64,000 nt of DNA from CADEDV01 sp964437415 (GCA_964437415.1 CAYTGN010000019.1:1-64000); one strand, 5' to 3'. Positions 44,146 to 53,438 are shown, counted from the first letter of the stretch. Translations and numbers: made by a program. Notes: generated by a model not told the origin, from the letters alone.

Positions 44146-45522
44146 ATGGATCAGCACAATACAACCCCTACCCCGCAAGCAGTTGCCATACCGCTGGAAG
44201 GTGGTGGAACAGGTAACACCGCTAATACAGCCAAACCTGTTTCTTCTGCCGACCGCATCCGCAGCATTGACACTGTCCGTGGTGTTGCATTGTTAGGAAT
44301 ATTGATGATGAACATTCCCGGTTTTGGCATCAACTGGGATTTTTGGTATGAAGTATTACATGGACCAAAAGCAGGCGCCGACTATTACACATTTGCCACG
44401 GTGTTCACTTTTTTTGAAGGCACCATGCGGGGTTTGTTCTCCATGCTGTTTGGCGCAGGCATGGTGTTGTTCATGCAGAGCAAAGACAATATTCCCGGCG
44501 GGCCCACCGTGTCCGAGCTCTACTATCGCCGTCTATTATGGTTAGTGTTCTTTGGTCTTTTCAATGCATATATTTTATTGTGGCAGGGAGATATTCTTTT
44601 CTTCTATGGCTTTTTGGGTATGCTGTTGTTTCCGTTCCGGAAATTAAAACCGCACTGGCTTATCGTCATCGGTCTTGTTTGTATGACCTTCAACATGTGG
44701 AAGGCGCAGATGAACTGGAACGATCAAAAGAAAGTGAGAGTAGCCTACAACGATGCCAAAGCCGCTGAAAAAGAAAAGAAAGAGCTGACGCCTGAACAAC
44801 AGGGCGCCATTGCACAATGGGAAGAAGTGGAAAAAAGGCAGAAGCCTGATACTGCCAACACCAACCGCAACCTGCGAAAGATGCAGTCAGGTTATGGCAA
44901 AATATTCAACTACTTTATTCCCATGAACTCCCAGGGTGAGGCCTGGTATCTTTATCACGGCGCATGGGACATGCTGGCGATGATGTTTCTCGGCATGGGT
45001 TTATATCTCCTGGGCTTTTTTTCCAACAAGCTGCGAACCTCCACCTATGTGATGTGGCTATTGGTTGGCTATGGCATCGGCATTCCATTAGGCTGGGTCA
45101 TCTTCGATAACCTTACTTTCAGTGCATTGAATATTGGAGAGTACCTGGATTCGATGCGGGTTCCGCACCAGGTCTTTGCCGAGTTCCGGCGCATATTGCT
45201 CACTATCGGTCATGCTGCATTAGTGATGCTTGTCATCCGCAGCCGGATGATACCCTGGCTGATGAAAGCGCTGGCCAATGTGGGGCAAATGGCTTTCACC
45301 AATTACTTAATGCAAAGCATCATTTGCACCTTGTTCTTCTATGGCTATGGATTTGGATTTTATGACAAGCTCTGCTTTCACCAATTATACTATGTGGTGT
45401 TTGCGGTCTGGATATTCCAGTTGATCTTCTCTTCCATCTGGCTGCGTTATTTCCGTTTCGGGCCTTTTGAATGGCTGTGGCGGTCACTGACGTATTGGAA
45501 GAAGCAGCCGATGAAGAAATAA
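44146..45522 (+). CDS. DUF418 membrane protein, second copy
   Basis: A 458-residue paralogue of the preceding protein, with the conserved RSIDTVRGVALLGILMMNIPG and FTNYLMQSIICTLFFYGYGF. The insert between helices 4 and 5 is shorter (AYNDAKAAEKEKKELTPEQQ). The last 36 bases include the left copy of a 30-base direct repeat that recurs at 58099, so the present C-terminus PMKK may have been re-created by insertion; the right copy would encode PMKLK. Confidence 0.75.
   Translation: MDQHNTTPTPQAVAIPLEGGGTGNTANTAKPVSSADRIRSIDTVRGVALLGILMMNIPGFGINWDFWYEVLHGPKAGADYYTFATVFTFFEGTMRGLFSMLFGAGMVLFMQSKDNIPGGPTVSELYYRRLLWLVFFGLFNAYILLWQGDILFFYGFLGMLLFPFRKLKPHWLIVIGLVCMTFNMWKAQMNWNDQKKVRVAYNDAKAAEKEKKELTPEQQGAIAQWEEVEKRQKPDTANTNRNLRKMQSGYGKIFNYFIPMNSQGEAWYLYHGAWDMLAMMFLGMGLYLLGFFSNKLRTSTYVMWLLVGYGIGIPLGWVIFDNLTFSALNIGEYLDSMRVPHQVFAEFRRILLTIGHAALVMLVIRSRMIPWLMKALANVGQMAFTNYLMQSIICTLFFYGYGFGFYDKLCFHQLYYVVFAVWIFQLIFSSIWLRYFRFGPFEWLWRSLTYWKKQPMKK
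45487..45516 (+). repeat. 30-base direct repeat, left copy (possible att site)
   Basis: Thirty bases ending two codons before the DUF418 stop recur exactly, in the same orientation, at 58099-58128. The bases on either side differ (a/g before, a/c after). The pair encloses the CRISPR-Cas block. Confidence 0.8.
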
Positions 45523-45681
45523 GACGTTTTCCTGCTCCTGCCCCGCTTTATACCGGTCTTCTCCAGGCTTCAGGCTGGCCTTATACCGGCCTTTGCAGCG
45601 AGGGATGAACGAAGGATGGACGAAGGGAACTTGACTTTGCCGGGGCTTTTTTATAGTTTAGAGCAGTTAAACCCTTACACT

Positions 45682-45969
45682 ATGGCGCAAAGTTCCAACT
45701 CCCTGCTCCTTCATCAACTGAGAGGTGCCATCGGGAAACAGATCGTAGTGAAAAAGTATGGTAAGAAAACGGTGGTGACGAAGTTTCCTGACATGACGGG
45801 CATCAAGCCCAGTAAATCGCAAAAAAAACAGCGCAGCAAGTTTAAAGAAGCGGTACGCTATGCTCAAGCCATCAATAATGACCCGGTGCAGAAGGCGGCT
45901 TATAAGAAAAAAGTGAAGAAAGGGCAGACGGTGTATCATGCGGCGGTTAGGGAGTATATGGAGTCGTGA
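45682..45969 (+). CDS. small basic protein of unknown function
   Basis: From ATG 45682 the protein is 95 residues, very basic (VKKYGKKTVVTKFP, KSQKKQRSKF, YKKKVKKGQTVYHAAVREYM). No signal or membrane segment. The Lys-rich sequence and the ordered helices suggest nucleic-acid binding, which is inference. It is the first gene inside the putative island. The region before it (45535-45660) contains several short repeats of the taccgg and gatgaacgaagg kind. Confidence 0.55.
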   Translation: MAQSSNSLLLHQLRGAIGKQIVVKKYGKKTVVTKFPDMTGIKPSKSQKKQRSKFKEAVRYAQAINNDPVQKAAYKKKVKKGQTVYHAAVREYMES

Positions 45970-46020
45970 GACGTGAGGCGTGAGACGTGAAAGGTGAATG
46001 GTGAGTGGTGAGACGGTAGT
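45966..46020. repeat. degenerate gtgagacgtgag-type short repeat tract
   Basis: About five imperfect units of a 9- to 10-base repeat (gtgagacgt, gaggcgtga) run from the stop of the basic-protein gene to the stop of the HEPN gene. Tracts of this kind also flank the insert between parA and parB and lie at 47085-47130, with a different unit. Confidence 0.55.
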
Positions 46021-47066
46021 CAATGGTCATTAGTCATTGAATTTGGGGTTGTGAACTGCTTCATGAATAAATCTGCTTCTCTGTGCAGGATAGTGACTTT
46101 TTCAAAAAGAGAATCGAGATCCTCTGCTGCCAGCGCAAAATTTTCTTCATACCTGGCGCCGAGATAAGCTGCTTCAAGCAACTGGCGCAGCCGTACATCT
46201 TCTTCCTTTTGCTCATCGAATATCTCTTTTACAAAAGGTGCAAAACGGCTGCAGTTTTTAACCAGCATATTCAATTCATGTGTCTTTTTATCCTGCCCGG
46301 AGAGGGCAAGCAACATTGCCCGGAAGCAAAGCTCTGCGGCCTGTTGCAGGAAAAAGGCTGCAAATGTGGGGTGCTGTTGCCTGCAGTGCTGCGCCTGTTC
46401 GAAAAAAGCTAACGCCTTTATGAAGCCCTGCTGAAATACATTTGCTGCTTTTTGCATGGCTTCCCCTTTTTTTTCCGGGCTGGTTTCGGGCCAATCGGAC
46501 TGGTTGTGCTGATAGATGAGGTTCGCCGGATTACAATACAGGCTGAAAAGCGGGTGCCCGTCGGCAATAGCCCAAGCGACATGCTGAAACTGGTGGAGGG
46601 AATAACGGATATTTTGCCCTGCGAGGCAGCCTGTTTCTATCAGCGATTCGAAGGCGCTGAAAGGTTTTTCGCTCTGCCTTTTGGGAAGAATGATCATTAA
46701 ATCGGTGACCGGGTCTTCAGCGGGCTGCAAAGACCGGTGTTCAATTTTATAGATTCGTTCGGGCTGCACCGTAGCGGCAATAAAAGCCACTGCCCGGTAA
46801 AGCGACTTATTATTATGGAGCGAAGCGGAAATGATACCGGGGCAGCGGTTTTCTGCATCATCTGAAAGCCAGGAACTATCTTCCTTTTGCTGCCCTGCTT
46901 CTTCCAAAAAATCCAACAGATAGTTGAAGCTTGGCAGGGCCTCTTCCAATGCCAGGGGGATGCCGGTCCGCAATTCGTATTCCATATAATCCAGTAAAAT
47001 GCGGCGCAGGTTGCGGCTGAGTTGCAGCGGGTGGCCGTATTCGATAAGGGTTTGTAATGATTTCAT
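46020..47066 (-). CDS. HEPN-domain protein
   Basis: A 348-residue protein. The C-terminal half (about 195-345) has the HEPN pattern, with FFLQQAAELCFRAMLLALSG and a charged FVKEIFDEQKEEDVRLRQLL helix. HEPN domains often act as RNases or partners of nucleotidyltransferases. The expected Rx4-6H motif is not evident, so RNase activity is uncertain. The N-terminal half has no family I recognise (RNLRRILLDYMEYELR). It lies inside the island with the CRISPR-Cas genes and may be a defence or toxin gene, unproven. Confidence 0.6.
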   Translation of the reverse strand: MKSLQTLIEYGHPLQLSRNLRRILLDYMEYELRTGIPLALEEALPSFNYLLDFLEEAGQQKEDSSWLSDDAENRCPGIISASLHNNKSLYRAVAFIAATVQPERIYKIEHRSLQPAEDPVTDLMIILPKRQSEKPFSAFESLIETGCLAGQNIRYSLHQFQHVAWAIADGHPLFSLYCNPANLIYQHNQSDWPETSPEKKGEAMQKAANVFQQGFIKALAFFEQAQHCRQQHPTFAAFFLQQAAELCFRAMLLALSGQDKKTHELNMLVKNCSRFAPFVKEIFDEQKEEDVRLRQLLEAAYLGARYEENFALAAEDLDSLFEKVTILHREADLFMKQFTTPNSMTNDH

Positions 47067-47144
47067 TTTGCAGAGAGGTGTTTGGAGGAAGTGGTAGTTT
47101 TTAGTTTGTAGTTTGTGGTTAGTAGTTGCAGCCCTGAGTGAGTT

Positions 47145-47810
47145 TTATTCTTTTTCTGGATTGACATCCGGGGAAGGTGGTTTTTCATTTTGCCTGGCGT
47201 TATTTTCAATTGATGCAAGTAAGGCTTCCCGGTCTTTCCATTTGAATTTACGCCGCTTGTTATGTTTGCTGTCGGTTCGCAGATCGACGAGGTGTGCCGC
47301 TTCTACTAATTTATTCAGGTGGATATAGGTGCGAAGAATACCGGTGCCGTCGTCAAATTCGTCAATGCTGTGGGGTGAAAGTGCATGAAAGAGCAGGTCT
47401 TTTATTATATCCATCCATTTATCCATGCGATGATAACCGCAGAATTTTTCAAGTGCCCGGTAGGGATTGAGGAATTCTTTTTTGGAGAGATGGCGGGGAA
47501 AGAAATCCCAGGGGCTTTCGTTCAAATGCCAGCCACAATACATATCGTATTCCGAAAGCGACCAGCATTTATCTTCTAAATCTTTATCAAGGATCACTTC
47601 AGGGTGATAATCATAGCGGCCTGTGATGGTATAGACGGCCTCTATCAATTCGCCAGTTTTTTCGGAAAAATAGAGCAGGTCTGATGGCGATGCGCCTTTC
47701 CATTTTTTTTCAGAATCGGCAGTCCGGATGAGTCGGCCCATGAGTGACCTGGCCTGAGACAGGCCATAGCAATCAAAAAAGGCATTGATGATAAAATAGG
47801 GTTCTTGCAT
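47145..47810 (-). CDS. cytoplasmic protein of unknown function
   Basis: ATG 47810 gives 221 residues without signal or membrane segments; a longer frame to 47933 starts in repeat-rich DNA. Sequence features are YHPEVILDKDLEDKCWSLSE, GWHLNESPWDFFPRHLSKKE and a C-terminal Lys/Arg-rich LRTDSKHNKRRKFKWKDRE. I recognise no family. It follows the HEPN gene in the same direction, so the two may be co-expressed; a short simple-repeat tract separates them. Confidence 0.55.
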   Translation of the reverse strand: MQEPYFIINAFFDCYGLSQARSLMGRLIRTADSEKKWKGASPSDLLYFSEKTGELIEAVYTITGRYDYHPEVILDKDLEDKCWSLSEYDMYCGWHLNESPWDFFPRHLSKKEFLNPYRALEKFCGYHRMDKWMDIIKDLLFHALSPHSIDEFDDGTGILRTYIHLNKLVEAAHLVDLRTDSKHNKRRKFKWKDREALLASIENNARQNEKPPSPDVNPEKE

Positions 47811-48138
47811 AAAAAAAGGTTTATGGTTTGGGAATCGGGATGCCGGATGTTTGCCTGTGGCAGATAAACCGGATGAAAGGGTTGCAGCCGGGGAGGCTGC
47901 AAACCCTTGTGGCCTGGCGGTGCCTCTGTTCAATACTAAGGTAACTATGAGGGGGAGCCGTAACCTACCAGCGGGGCTTGTATTAAACCGGGAAAAGTTT
48001 GTTATTTACAAGGGGGAGATTTTTTATCTTTACGAGGTTAGACCATGCCTTCGGCAGGCAGGCCTCACCACAACCCCTACCCCCCTGTGGGCCCCCAAGG
48101 GGGACAGAGGAGAGGGGCTTGCTGAACTAAAAAACTAA
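47811..48138. other. intergenic region with palindromic repeat element
   Basis: The 328 bases contain no convincing gene. At 48049-48064 gccttcggcaggcagg is a variant of the palindromic element found elsewhere in the window; the following cctcaccacaacccctaccc and its purine-rich mirror are typical of dispersed Bacteroidota repeats. Promoters for the genes on both sides should lie here. Confidence 0.5.
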
Positions 48139-48534
48139 ATGCTTTACACCATGACCGAAAAAACCATACACGAAGGCCGCAACGTAAAACGCATCAGGGA
48201 AATACTCGGCATAAAACAGGATGCGCTGGCGATGGAATTAGGGATAAGCCAGCAGGCCATCAGTGCACTGGAACAGAAAGAGGCTTTGGATAAGGAGATG
48301 TTGGAGAAAGTAGCCAAAGCATTGAAAGTTACCCCTGATGCTATCAGAAGTTTTAATGAAGAAACAACAATCAACTTTATATCAAGCACATTCAATCATC
48401 ACGACAATTCATCTGTATATGGTCATTACACGTTTAATCCAATTGAAAAAGTTGTTGAGCTTTATGACGCACTATTGAAAAGCGAAAGAGAAAAAATTGC
48501 GCTATTAGAACGAATACTATCCGAAAAGAAATAA
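48139..48534 (+). CDS. XRE-type helix-turn-helix regulator
   Basis: A 131-residue DNA-binding protein. Residues about 15-70 form an HTH_3 domain (REILGIKQDALAMELGISQQ, then AISALEQKEALDKEMLEKVA). The C-terminus (VVELYDALLKSEREKIALLE) is a short helix that may dimerise. A second start at 48151 (ATG ACC) is also possible. It points toward the tracrRNA and cas9; a terminator separates them. It may regulate the CRISPR locus or belong to a lost partner gene. Confidence 0.75.
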   Translation: MLYTMTEKTIHEGRNVKRIREILGIKQDALAMELGISQQAISALEQKEALDKEMLEKVAKALKVTPDAIRSFNEETTINFISSTFNHHDNSSVYGHYTFNPIEKVVELYDALLKSEREKIALLERILSEKK

Positions 48535-48581
48535 ACCTGCAAGGACCAATGCTTTGACTGCTCCTGGCAGTCGGGGAAGAT

Positions 48582-48610
48582 AACCTCCGTTTTTTGCGGA
48601 GGTTTTTTTT
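48582..48610 (+). terminator. intrinsic terminator after the XRE gene
   Basis: aacctccg, a 7-base loop and cggaggtt followed by a T run. It isolates the regulator transcript from the convergent tracrRNA. Confidence 0.85.
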
Positions 48611-48692
48611 ATTTTTAGAAAATCAGTATTTTAGGACTGTTCAACCCTCACAACCTTATCCGCAGCCTGGAAACTTTACTTTAGGAGGAAAT

Positions 48693-48766
48693 GAAAAAAG
48701 CGACTTGCGCCGCTTTAAATGTGTTCACAACGGAATAATCCTTATTGTGATTTGCTTTCAAATTAG
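48693..48766 (-). ncRNA. tracrRNA for the type II-C Cas9
   Basis: Read on the minus strand, 48761-48745 is a 17-base perfect anti-repeat to the 5' part of the array repeat (minus-strand sense), plus one G:U pair and a short continuation after one mismatch. Next come two short stem-loops around AAGGATTATTCC. A terminator follows with an 8-pair stem (aaagcggc / gtcgcttt), a GCAA loop and a T run ending at about 48694. This matches the known build of Bacteroidota II-C tracrRNAs. It is divergent from cas9, which starts 40 bases away. Confidence 0.88.
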
Positions 48767-48772
48767 AAAGCT

Positions 48773-48780
48773 AAAATACT
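48773..48780 (-). promoter_or_regulatory. putative tracrRNA -7 element
   Basis: On the minus strand TATTTTAG resembles the Bacteroidota -7 box TAnnTTTG with one mismatch and lies about 7 bases before the anti-repeat region. The array repeat itself contains TAGCTTAG, with the same mismatch. No clear TTG partner is visible. Confidence 0.35.
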
Positions 48781-48805
48781 AAAATTTTTAAATAAACCTT
48801 GAAAT

Positions 48806-51800
48806 ATGAAAAAAATTTTAGGTCTGGATTTAGGAACTAATTCAATCGGATGGGCATTAGTGGAACAGGATTTTGAAAACAAAAAAGGAAATATCATTGG
48901 AATAGGCTGTCGCATTATTCCCATGAGTCAGGATATTCTTGGAGAATTCGGGAAAGGAAACTCTGTCTCACAAACAGCAGAAAGGACCAGATATAGAATT
49001 ATGAGGCGACTACGAGAACGACATTTACTACGTAGAGAACGATTACACCGTGTTTTAAAAGTTCTGAACTTCTTACCTGAACATTATTCAAATCAAATTG
49101 ACTTTGAAAAAAGAATTGGGAAATTCTTTGAAGAAAAAGAGCCTAAACTGGCATGGAAAGAAACAACAAATAATAAATATGATTTTATTTTCAAAAAACC
49201 CTTTGAAGAAATGCTTGCCGATTTTAAAAATCGCCAACCAGAAATACTAAACAGAAAAAATAAAAAGGGAGAAGATGCCAAAGTGCCTTATGACTGGACG
49301 ATTTACTACTTAAGAAAAAAAGCCTTGTCTGAAAAAATCAGAAAAGAAGAATTGGCGTGGATTCTTTTGAACTTTAATCAGAAAAGAGGCTATTATCAAT
49401 TAAGGGGAGAAGAAGATGAAATTTTATCAGATACTAAAGAATATGTGGAGCTTTTAAAAGTAGTTCAAATTGAAAAAGGAGAAAGAGACAAAAAAAACGA
49501 TAAAAAAACATGGTACAGTATAACTCTTGAAAACGGATGGGTTTACAATGCAACTTTTTTTACAGAACCGCTTTGGTTAAACCAGGAAAAAGAGTTTTTA
49601 GTAATCGAAGAACTTGATGAAAATGGTAATATCAAAGTTGTAAAGGATAAGAAAACAGATAAGGATGGAAAAGAAAAACGCAGAATTACACCGTTGCCTT
49701 CGTTTGAAGAAATTGATTTGATGAGTAAAAAGGAACAGGATAAAATTTATAAGAAGATTAAAGCCAGAACTGAAATAACGATAGCCAACAGCGGTAAAAC
49801 AGTAGGCACCTACATATACGAAACCCTTTTACAAAAACCAAATCAAAAGATTCGTGGAAAATTAGTCCGTACCATTGAACGCAGGTTTTACAAAGATGAA
49901 TTAAAAGCAATTTTAGAAACCCAAATCAAACTCCAGCCTGAATTATTCACAGATGATCTTTACAGTGATTGCATAAGAGAGTTATACCGAAACAACGAAT
50001 CACATCAGTTAGTATTAAGTAAAAAAGATTATGTGCATCTTTTTCTTGATGATATTATTTTCTATCAGCGACCATTGAAAAGCAAAAAATCAAGCATAAG
50101 TGATTGTTCTTTGGAATACAGGCCGATGAAAGATGAGCATGGGAAATTATTGAAAGATGAAAAAGGAAACCAGGTTTTAATACCAATAAAAGCTATTTCG
50201 AAATCTAATCCCTATTACCAGGAATTCAGAGTTTGGCAATGGTTGTATAATCTGAAATTTTACAAGAAAGAAGATGACACTGATGTAACAGAACAATTTA
50301 TCAAAAGTGTTGAAGATCTGGAAAATCTTTTCCATTTTCTGATGACCCGGAATGATGTCAACCACAAAGACATTCTGAATTACTTCATAGTCCCATTGAT
50401 GAAAGAAAAATTTCCCAATGCTAAACCAAAGGCGTTAAAAGATGAAGTAGCGAAAGAAACTGCTAAATATCGCTGGAACTATGTGTTTGATGATTCGAAA
50501 GAAAAAGAAGAAGACAAATCCAAATCATACCCCTGCAACGAAACGGGCTATGAAATCAGGAGAAGGCTGGATAAAGTTAAAAATGTCCCGGAAGACTTTC
50601 TTACGAGAGAGGCAGAACAAAAATTATGGCATATAATCTATTCAGTTACTGATAAAACAGAATTTGAATCTGCTTTAAAATCGTTTGCAGTCAAGCATGA
50701 GTTAGATGTTTCTTCTTTTGTAGAAAACTTTAAAAAGTTTCCTCCTTTCAAAAGCGAATATGGTTCTTATTCTGAAAAAGCAATTAAAAAGCTACTGCCT
50801 TTGATGCGAATAGGGAAATACTGGAACTGGGAAAATATTGACAATAAAACGAAAGACAGAATTGACAATATCATTAATGCAGTAGATGATGAGCAAATCA
50901 GGTTGATAGTTCGAGAAAAGGCAGAAAAATACAATTTAGAAACTGAAACAGATTTTCAGGGCTTGCCCGAATGGCTGGCAAAATATATAGCTTATGACCG
51001 GCATTCCGAAGCAACTATTGTAGGCAAATGGAACTCAGTTGCTGATTTAGAAAAGTACCTCGAAGAGTTCAAACAACATTCTTTACGCAACCCGATTGTG
51101 GAGCAAGTTGTTACCGAAACACTTCGTGTGGTAAAAGATATCTGGTCCAAATACGGAAATGGGGCAAAAGATTTCTTTGATGAAATTCACATTGAGTTGG
51201 GGCGTGAAATGAAAAACACTGCAGAAGACCGAAAGAAAATGACAACCCAAATAACAGATAACGAAAACACCAATCTTCGCATTAAAGCCTTATTGATTGA
51301 GTTAAAAGAAAACTCGGATGGGAAACTGCCCGTAGAAGATGTTCGGCCATACTCCCCAATGCAACAGGAAGCTCTGAAGATTTATGAAGACGGCGTTTTA
51401 AACTCAGGCATCGAATTACCTGATGATATTGGCAAAATTAGCAAAGCTGCGCAGCCGAGTAAATCAGAATTACAGCGATATAAATTGTGGCTGGAGCAAA
51501 AATATCGTTCGCCATATACTGGAGAAATGATCCCCCTAAGTAAATTGTTTACGACCGATTATGAAATAGAGCATATCATTCCGCAAAGCCTGTATTTTGA
51601 TGATAGTTTCAGCAACAAAGTGATTTGTGAATCTGCTATAAACAAGCTAAAGGACAATCAACTCGGGTTGCAGTTTATCAAAAATCATCCGGGTGAAACT
51701 ATAGAACTCGGAAAGGGGAATACAGTCAAAATCTTTACTGAAGAAGCATATAAAGAATTTGTAAAACAACATTATGAGAAAAACCGGTCAAAGAAAAATA

Positions 51801-53389
51801 AGCTCTTACTAGAAGAAATACCGGACAAAATGATTGAACGACAAATAAACGATACCCGTTACATAAGTAAGTTTATTTCAAATGTCCTTTCCAATATCGT
51901 TCGAGCAGAAAAAGATGACGAAGGGATTAATTCGAAAAACATCATACCCGGCAACGGGAAAATCACCGACCGGCTTAAACAAGACTGGGGGTTGAATGAT
52001 GTATGGAACGATTTGATTCTGCCTCGTTTTGAGAGAATGAATACCCTGACTAATAGCACTGTTTTTACTACATATAATGAAAAACTTAAAAAATACTTAC
52101 CTACCGTTCCGTTCAAACTTTCAAAAGGTTATCAAAAAAAACGCATAGACCACCGCCACCACGCCATGGATGCATTGGTGATTGCTTGTGCTACACGAAA
52201 CCATGTTAATCTTTTGAATAACCAATCTGCAAAATCTGAAACAAGGAGATATGACTTGCAAAGAAAGCTGAGAAAGTTTGAAGAAGTTGAATATGATGAT
52301 ACAAAAACTGGAGAAAGAATAAAGCGGGAAGTACCCAGAGATTTTCTAAAACCCTGGGATACGTTCACACAAGATGCCCGTAGTGCCGTAGAGAATATAG
52401 TAGTTAGTTTTAAGCAGAACCTCAGAGTAATTAATAAAGCGACTAATCGCTATGAAAAATGGACGGAGAAGAATGGGGCTAAAGTAAAAGAGTTAAAAGA
52501 GCAAAAAGGAACAAACTGGGCAATCAGGAAATCCTTGCATAAAGAAACCGTATACGGAAAAGTAGATTTACCGGCAATTAAATTGCCGAAGGGAAAGATA
52601 TTGACTGCAACAAGAAAAAACATAGATACCACATTTGATGTAGCAAACATTGAAGCTATTACTGATACAGGCATTCAGAAAATCCTCAAAAATCACCTGG
52701 CAAATAAAGGCGGCAATCCAGAATTGGCATTTTCGCCTGAAGGAATTGAAGATATGAACAGAAACATTGCCCGATATAATGACAATAAATACCATCAGCC
52801 AATTTATAAGGCAAGAATTTTTAAAGAAACAGGCGAGCAGTTTCAATTAGGGCAAAGAGGGAACAAGAAAGATAAATATGTAACAACTGCAAAAGGCACT
52901 AATCTTTTCTTTGCAGTCTATACCAATAAAGATGGTAAAAGAAGTTTTTCGGCCATTCCATTAAACGAAGTCATTGAACGCCAAAAACAAGGACTGAGTT
53001 CCGTTCCTGAAATCAATGAAAATGGCGAAAAATTATTATTCCACTTATCCCCTAATGATTTGGTATATGTGCCTACCGAAGAGGAAAAAGACAATATCAG
53101 CGGAATTGATTTTGGGAATTTGACTAATAAGCAAAATGCAAGAATATACAAGTTTACTGATGGCAGCGGTGTAATGGCAAATTTCATTTCGGTAAATATT
53201 GCAAATGTATTGTTCAATATGAACAAGGAAAAACAAAAGAAAGCCGGACTGAATTTCCCAATTCAAAATGAGATAGGTGTAGGATCCCAAGGCTCAAAAA
53301 ACGAGAGAGCTTTTACTGGGGAAACAATTAAAAATATTTGTATCAAACTAAAAGTTGACCGCCTCGGCAACATCTCTGCAGCCAGATAA
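48806..53389 (+). CDS. cas9: Cas9 nuclease, type II-C
   Basis: A 1527-residue Cas9, guided by crRNA and tracrRNA to cut DNA. RuvC-I is KILGLDLGTNSIGWAL with Asp 8. An Arg-rich bridge helix follows (RIMRRLRERHLLRRERLHRV), and the recognition lobe spans about 95-770. RuvC-II is EIHIELGREMKNT with Glu 797, and HNH is YEIEHIIPQSLYFDDSFSNK. In HNH, Glu 922 replaces the usual Asp, with His 923 and Asn 946 kept. RuvC-III has His 1119 and Asp 1122 in DHRHHAMDALVIA. The rest (about 1200-1527) should form the WED and PAM-reading parts. The gene is more AT-rich than cas1-cas2. Confidence 0.96.
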   Translation: MKKILGLDLGTNSIGWALVEQDFENKKGNIIGIGCRIIPMSQDILGEFGKGNSVSQTAERTRYRIMRRLRERHLLRRERLHRVLKVLNFLPEHYSNQIDFEKRIGKFFEEKEPKLAWKETTNNKYDFIFKKPFEEMLADFKNRQPEILNRKNKKGEDAKVPYDWTIYYLRKKALSEKIRKEELAWILLNFNQKRGYYQLRGEEDEILSDTKEYVELLKVVQIEKGERDKKNDKKTWYSITLENGWVYNATFFTEPLWLNQEKEFLVIEELDENGNIKVVKDKKTDKDGKEKRRITPLPSFEEIDLMSKKEQDKIYKKIKARTEITIANSGKTVGTYIYETLLQKPNQKIRGKLVRTIERRFYKDELKAILETQIKLQPELFTDDLYSDCIRELYRNNESHQLVLSKKDYVHLFLDDIIFYQRPLKSKKSSISDCSLEYRPMKDEHGKLLKDEKGNQVLIPIKAISKSNPYYQEFRVWQWLYNLKFYKKEDDTDVTEQFIKSVEDLENLFHFLMTRNDVNHKDILNYFIVPLMKEKFPNAKPKALKDEVAKETAKYRWNYVFDDSKEKEEDKSKSYPCNETGYEIRRRLDKVKNVPEDFLTREAEQKLWHIIYSVTDKTEFESALKSFAVKHELDVSSFVENFKKFPPFKSEYGSYSEKAIKKLLPLMRIGKYWNWENIDNKTKDRIDNIINAVDDEQIRLIVREKAEKYNLETETDFQGLPEWLAKYIAYDRHSEATIVGKWNSVADLEKYLEEFKQHSLRNPIVEQVVTETLRVVKDIWSKYGNGAKDFFDEIHIELGREMKNTAEDRKKMTTQITDNENTNLRIKALLIELKENSDGKLPVEDVRPYSPMQQEALKIYEDGVLNSGIELPDDIGKISKAAQPSKSELQRYKLWLEQKYRSPYTGEMIPLSKLFTTDYEIEHIIPQSLYFDDSFSNKVICESAINKLKDNQLGLQFIKNHPGETIELGKGNTVKIFTEEAYKEFVKQHYEKNRSKKNKLLLEEIPDKMIERQINDTRYISKFISNVLSNIVRAEKDDEGINSKNIIPGNGKITDRLKQDWGLNDVWNDLILPRFERMNTLTNSTVFTTYNEKLKKYLPTVPFKLSKGYQKKRIDHRHHAMDALVIACATRNHVNLLNNQSAKSETRRYDLQRKLRKFEEVEYDDTKTGERIKREVPRDFLKPWDTFTQDARSAVENIVVSFKQNLRVINKATNRYEKWTEKNGAKVKELKEQKGTNWAIRKSLHKETVYGKVDLPAIKLPKGKILTATRKNIDTTFDVANIEAITDTGIQKILKNHLANKGGNPELAFSPEGIEDMNRNIARYNDNKYHQPIYKARIFKETGEQFQLGQRGNKKDKYVTTAKGTNLFFAVYTNKDGKRSFSAIPLNEVIERQKQGLSSVPEINENGEKLLFHLSPNDLVYVPTEEEKDNISGIDFGNLTNKQNARIYKFTDGSGVMANFISVNIANVLFNMNKEKQKKAGLNFPIQNEIGVGSQGSKNERAFTGETIKNICIKLKVDRLGNISAAR

Positions 53390-53438
53390 ATAATAAACCT
53401 CAATATTGTTCGTTTTATCAGGATTAAACCAATATCCC

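Noticed and set aside
48744..48805. A plus-strand tracrRNA upstream of cas9
   Set aside because: On the plus strand the anti-repeat would run directly into cas9 without stem-loops or terminator. The minus strand has all three, so only that reading is kept.
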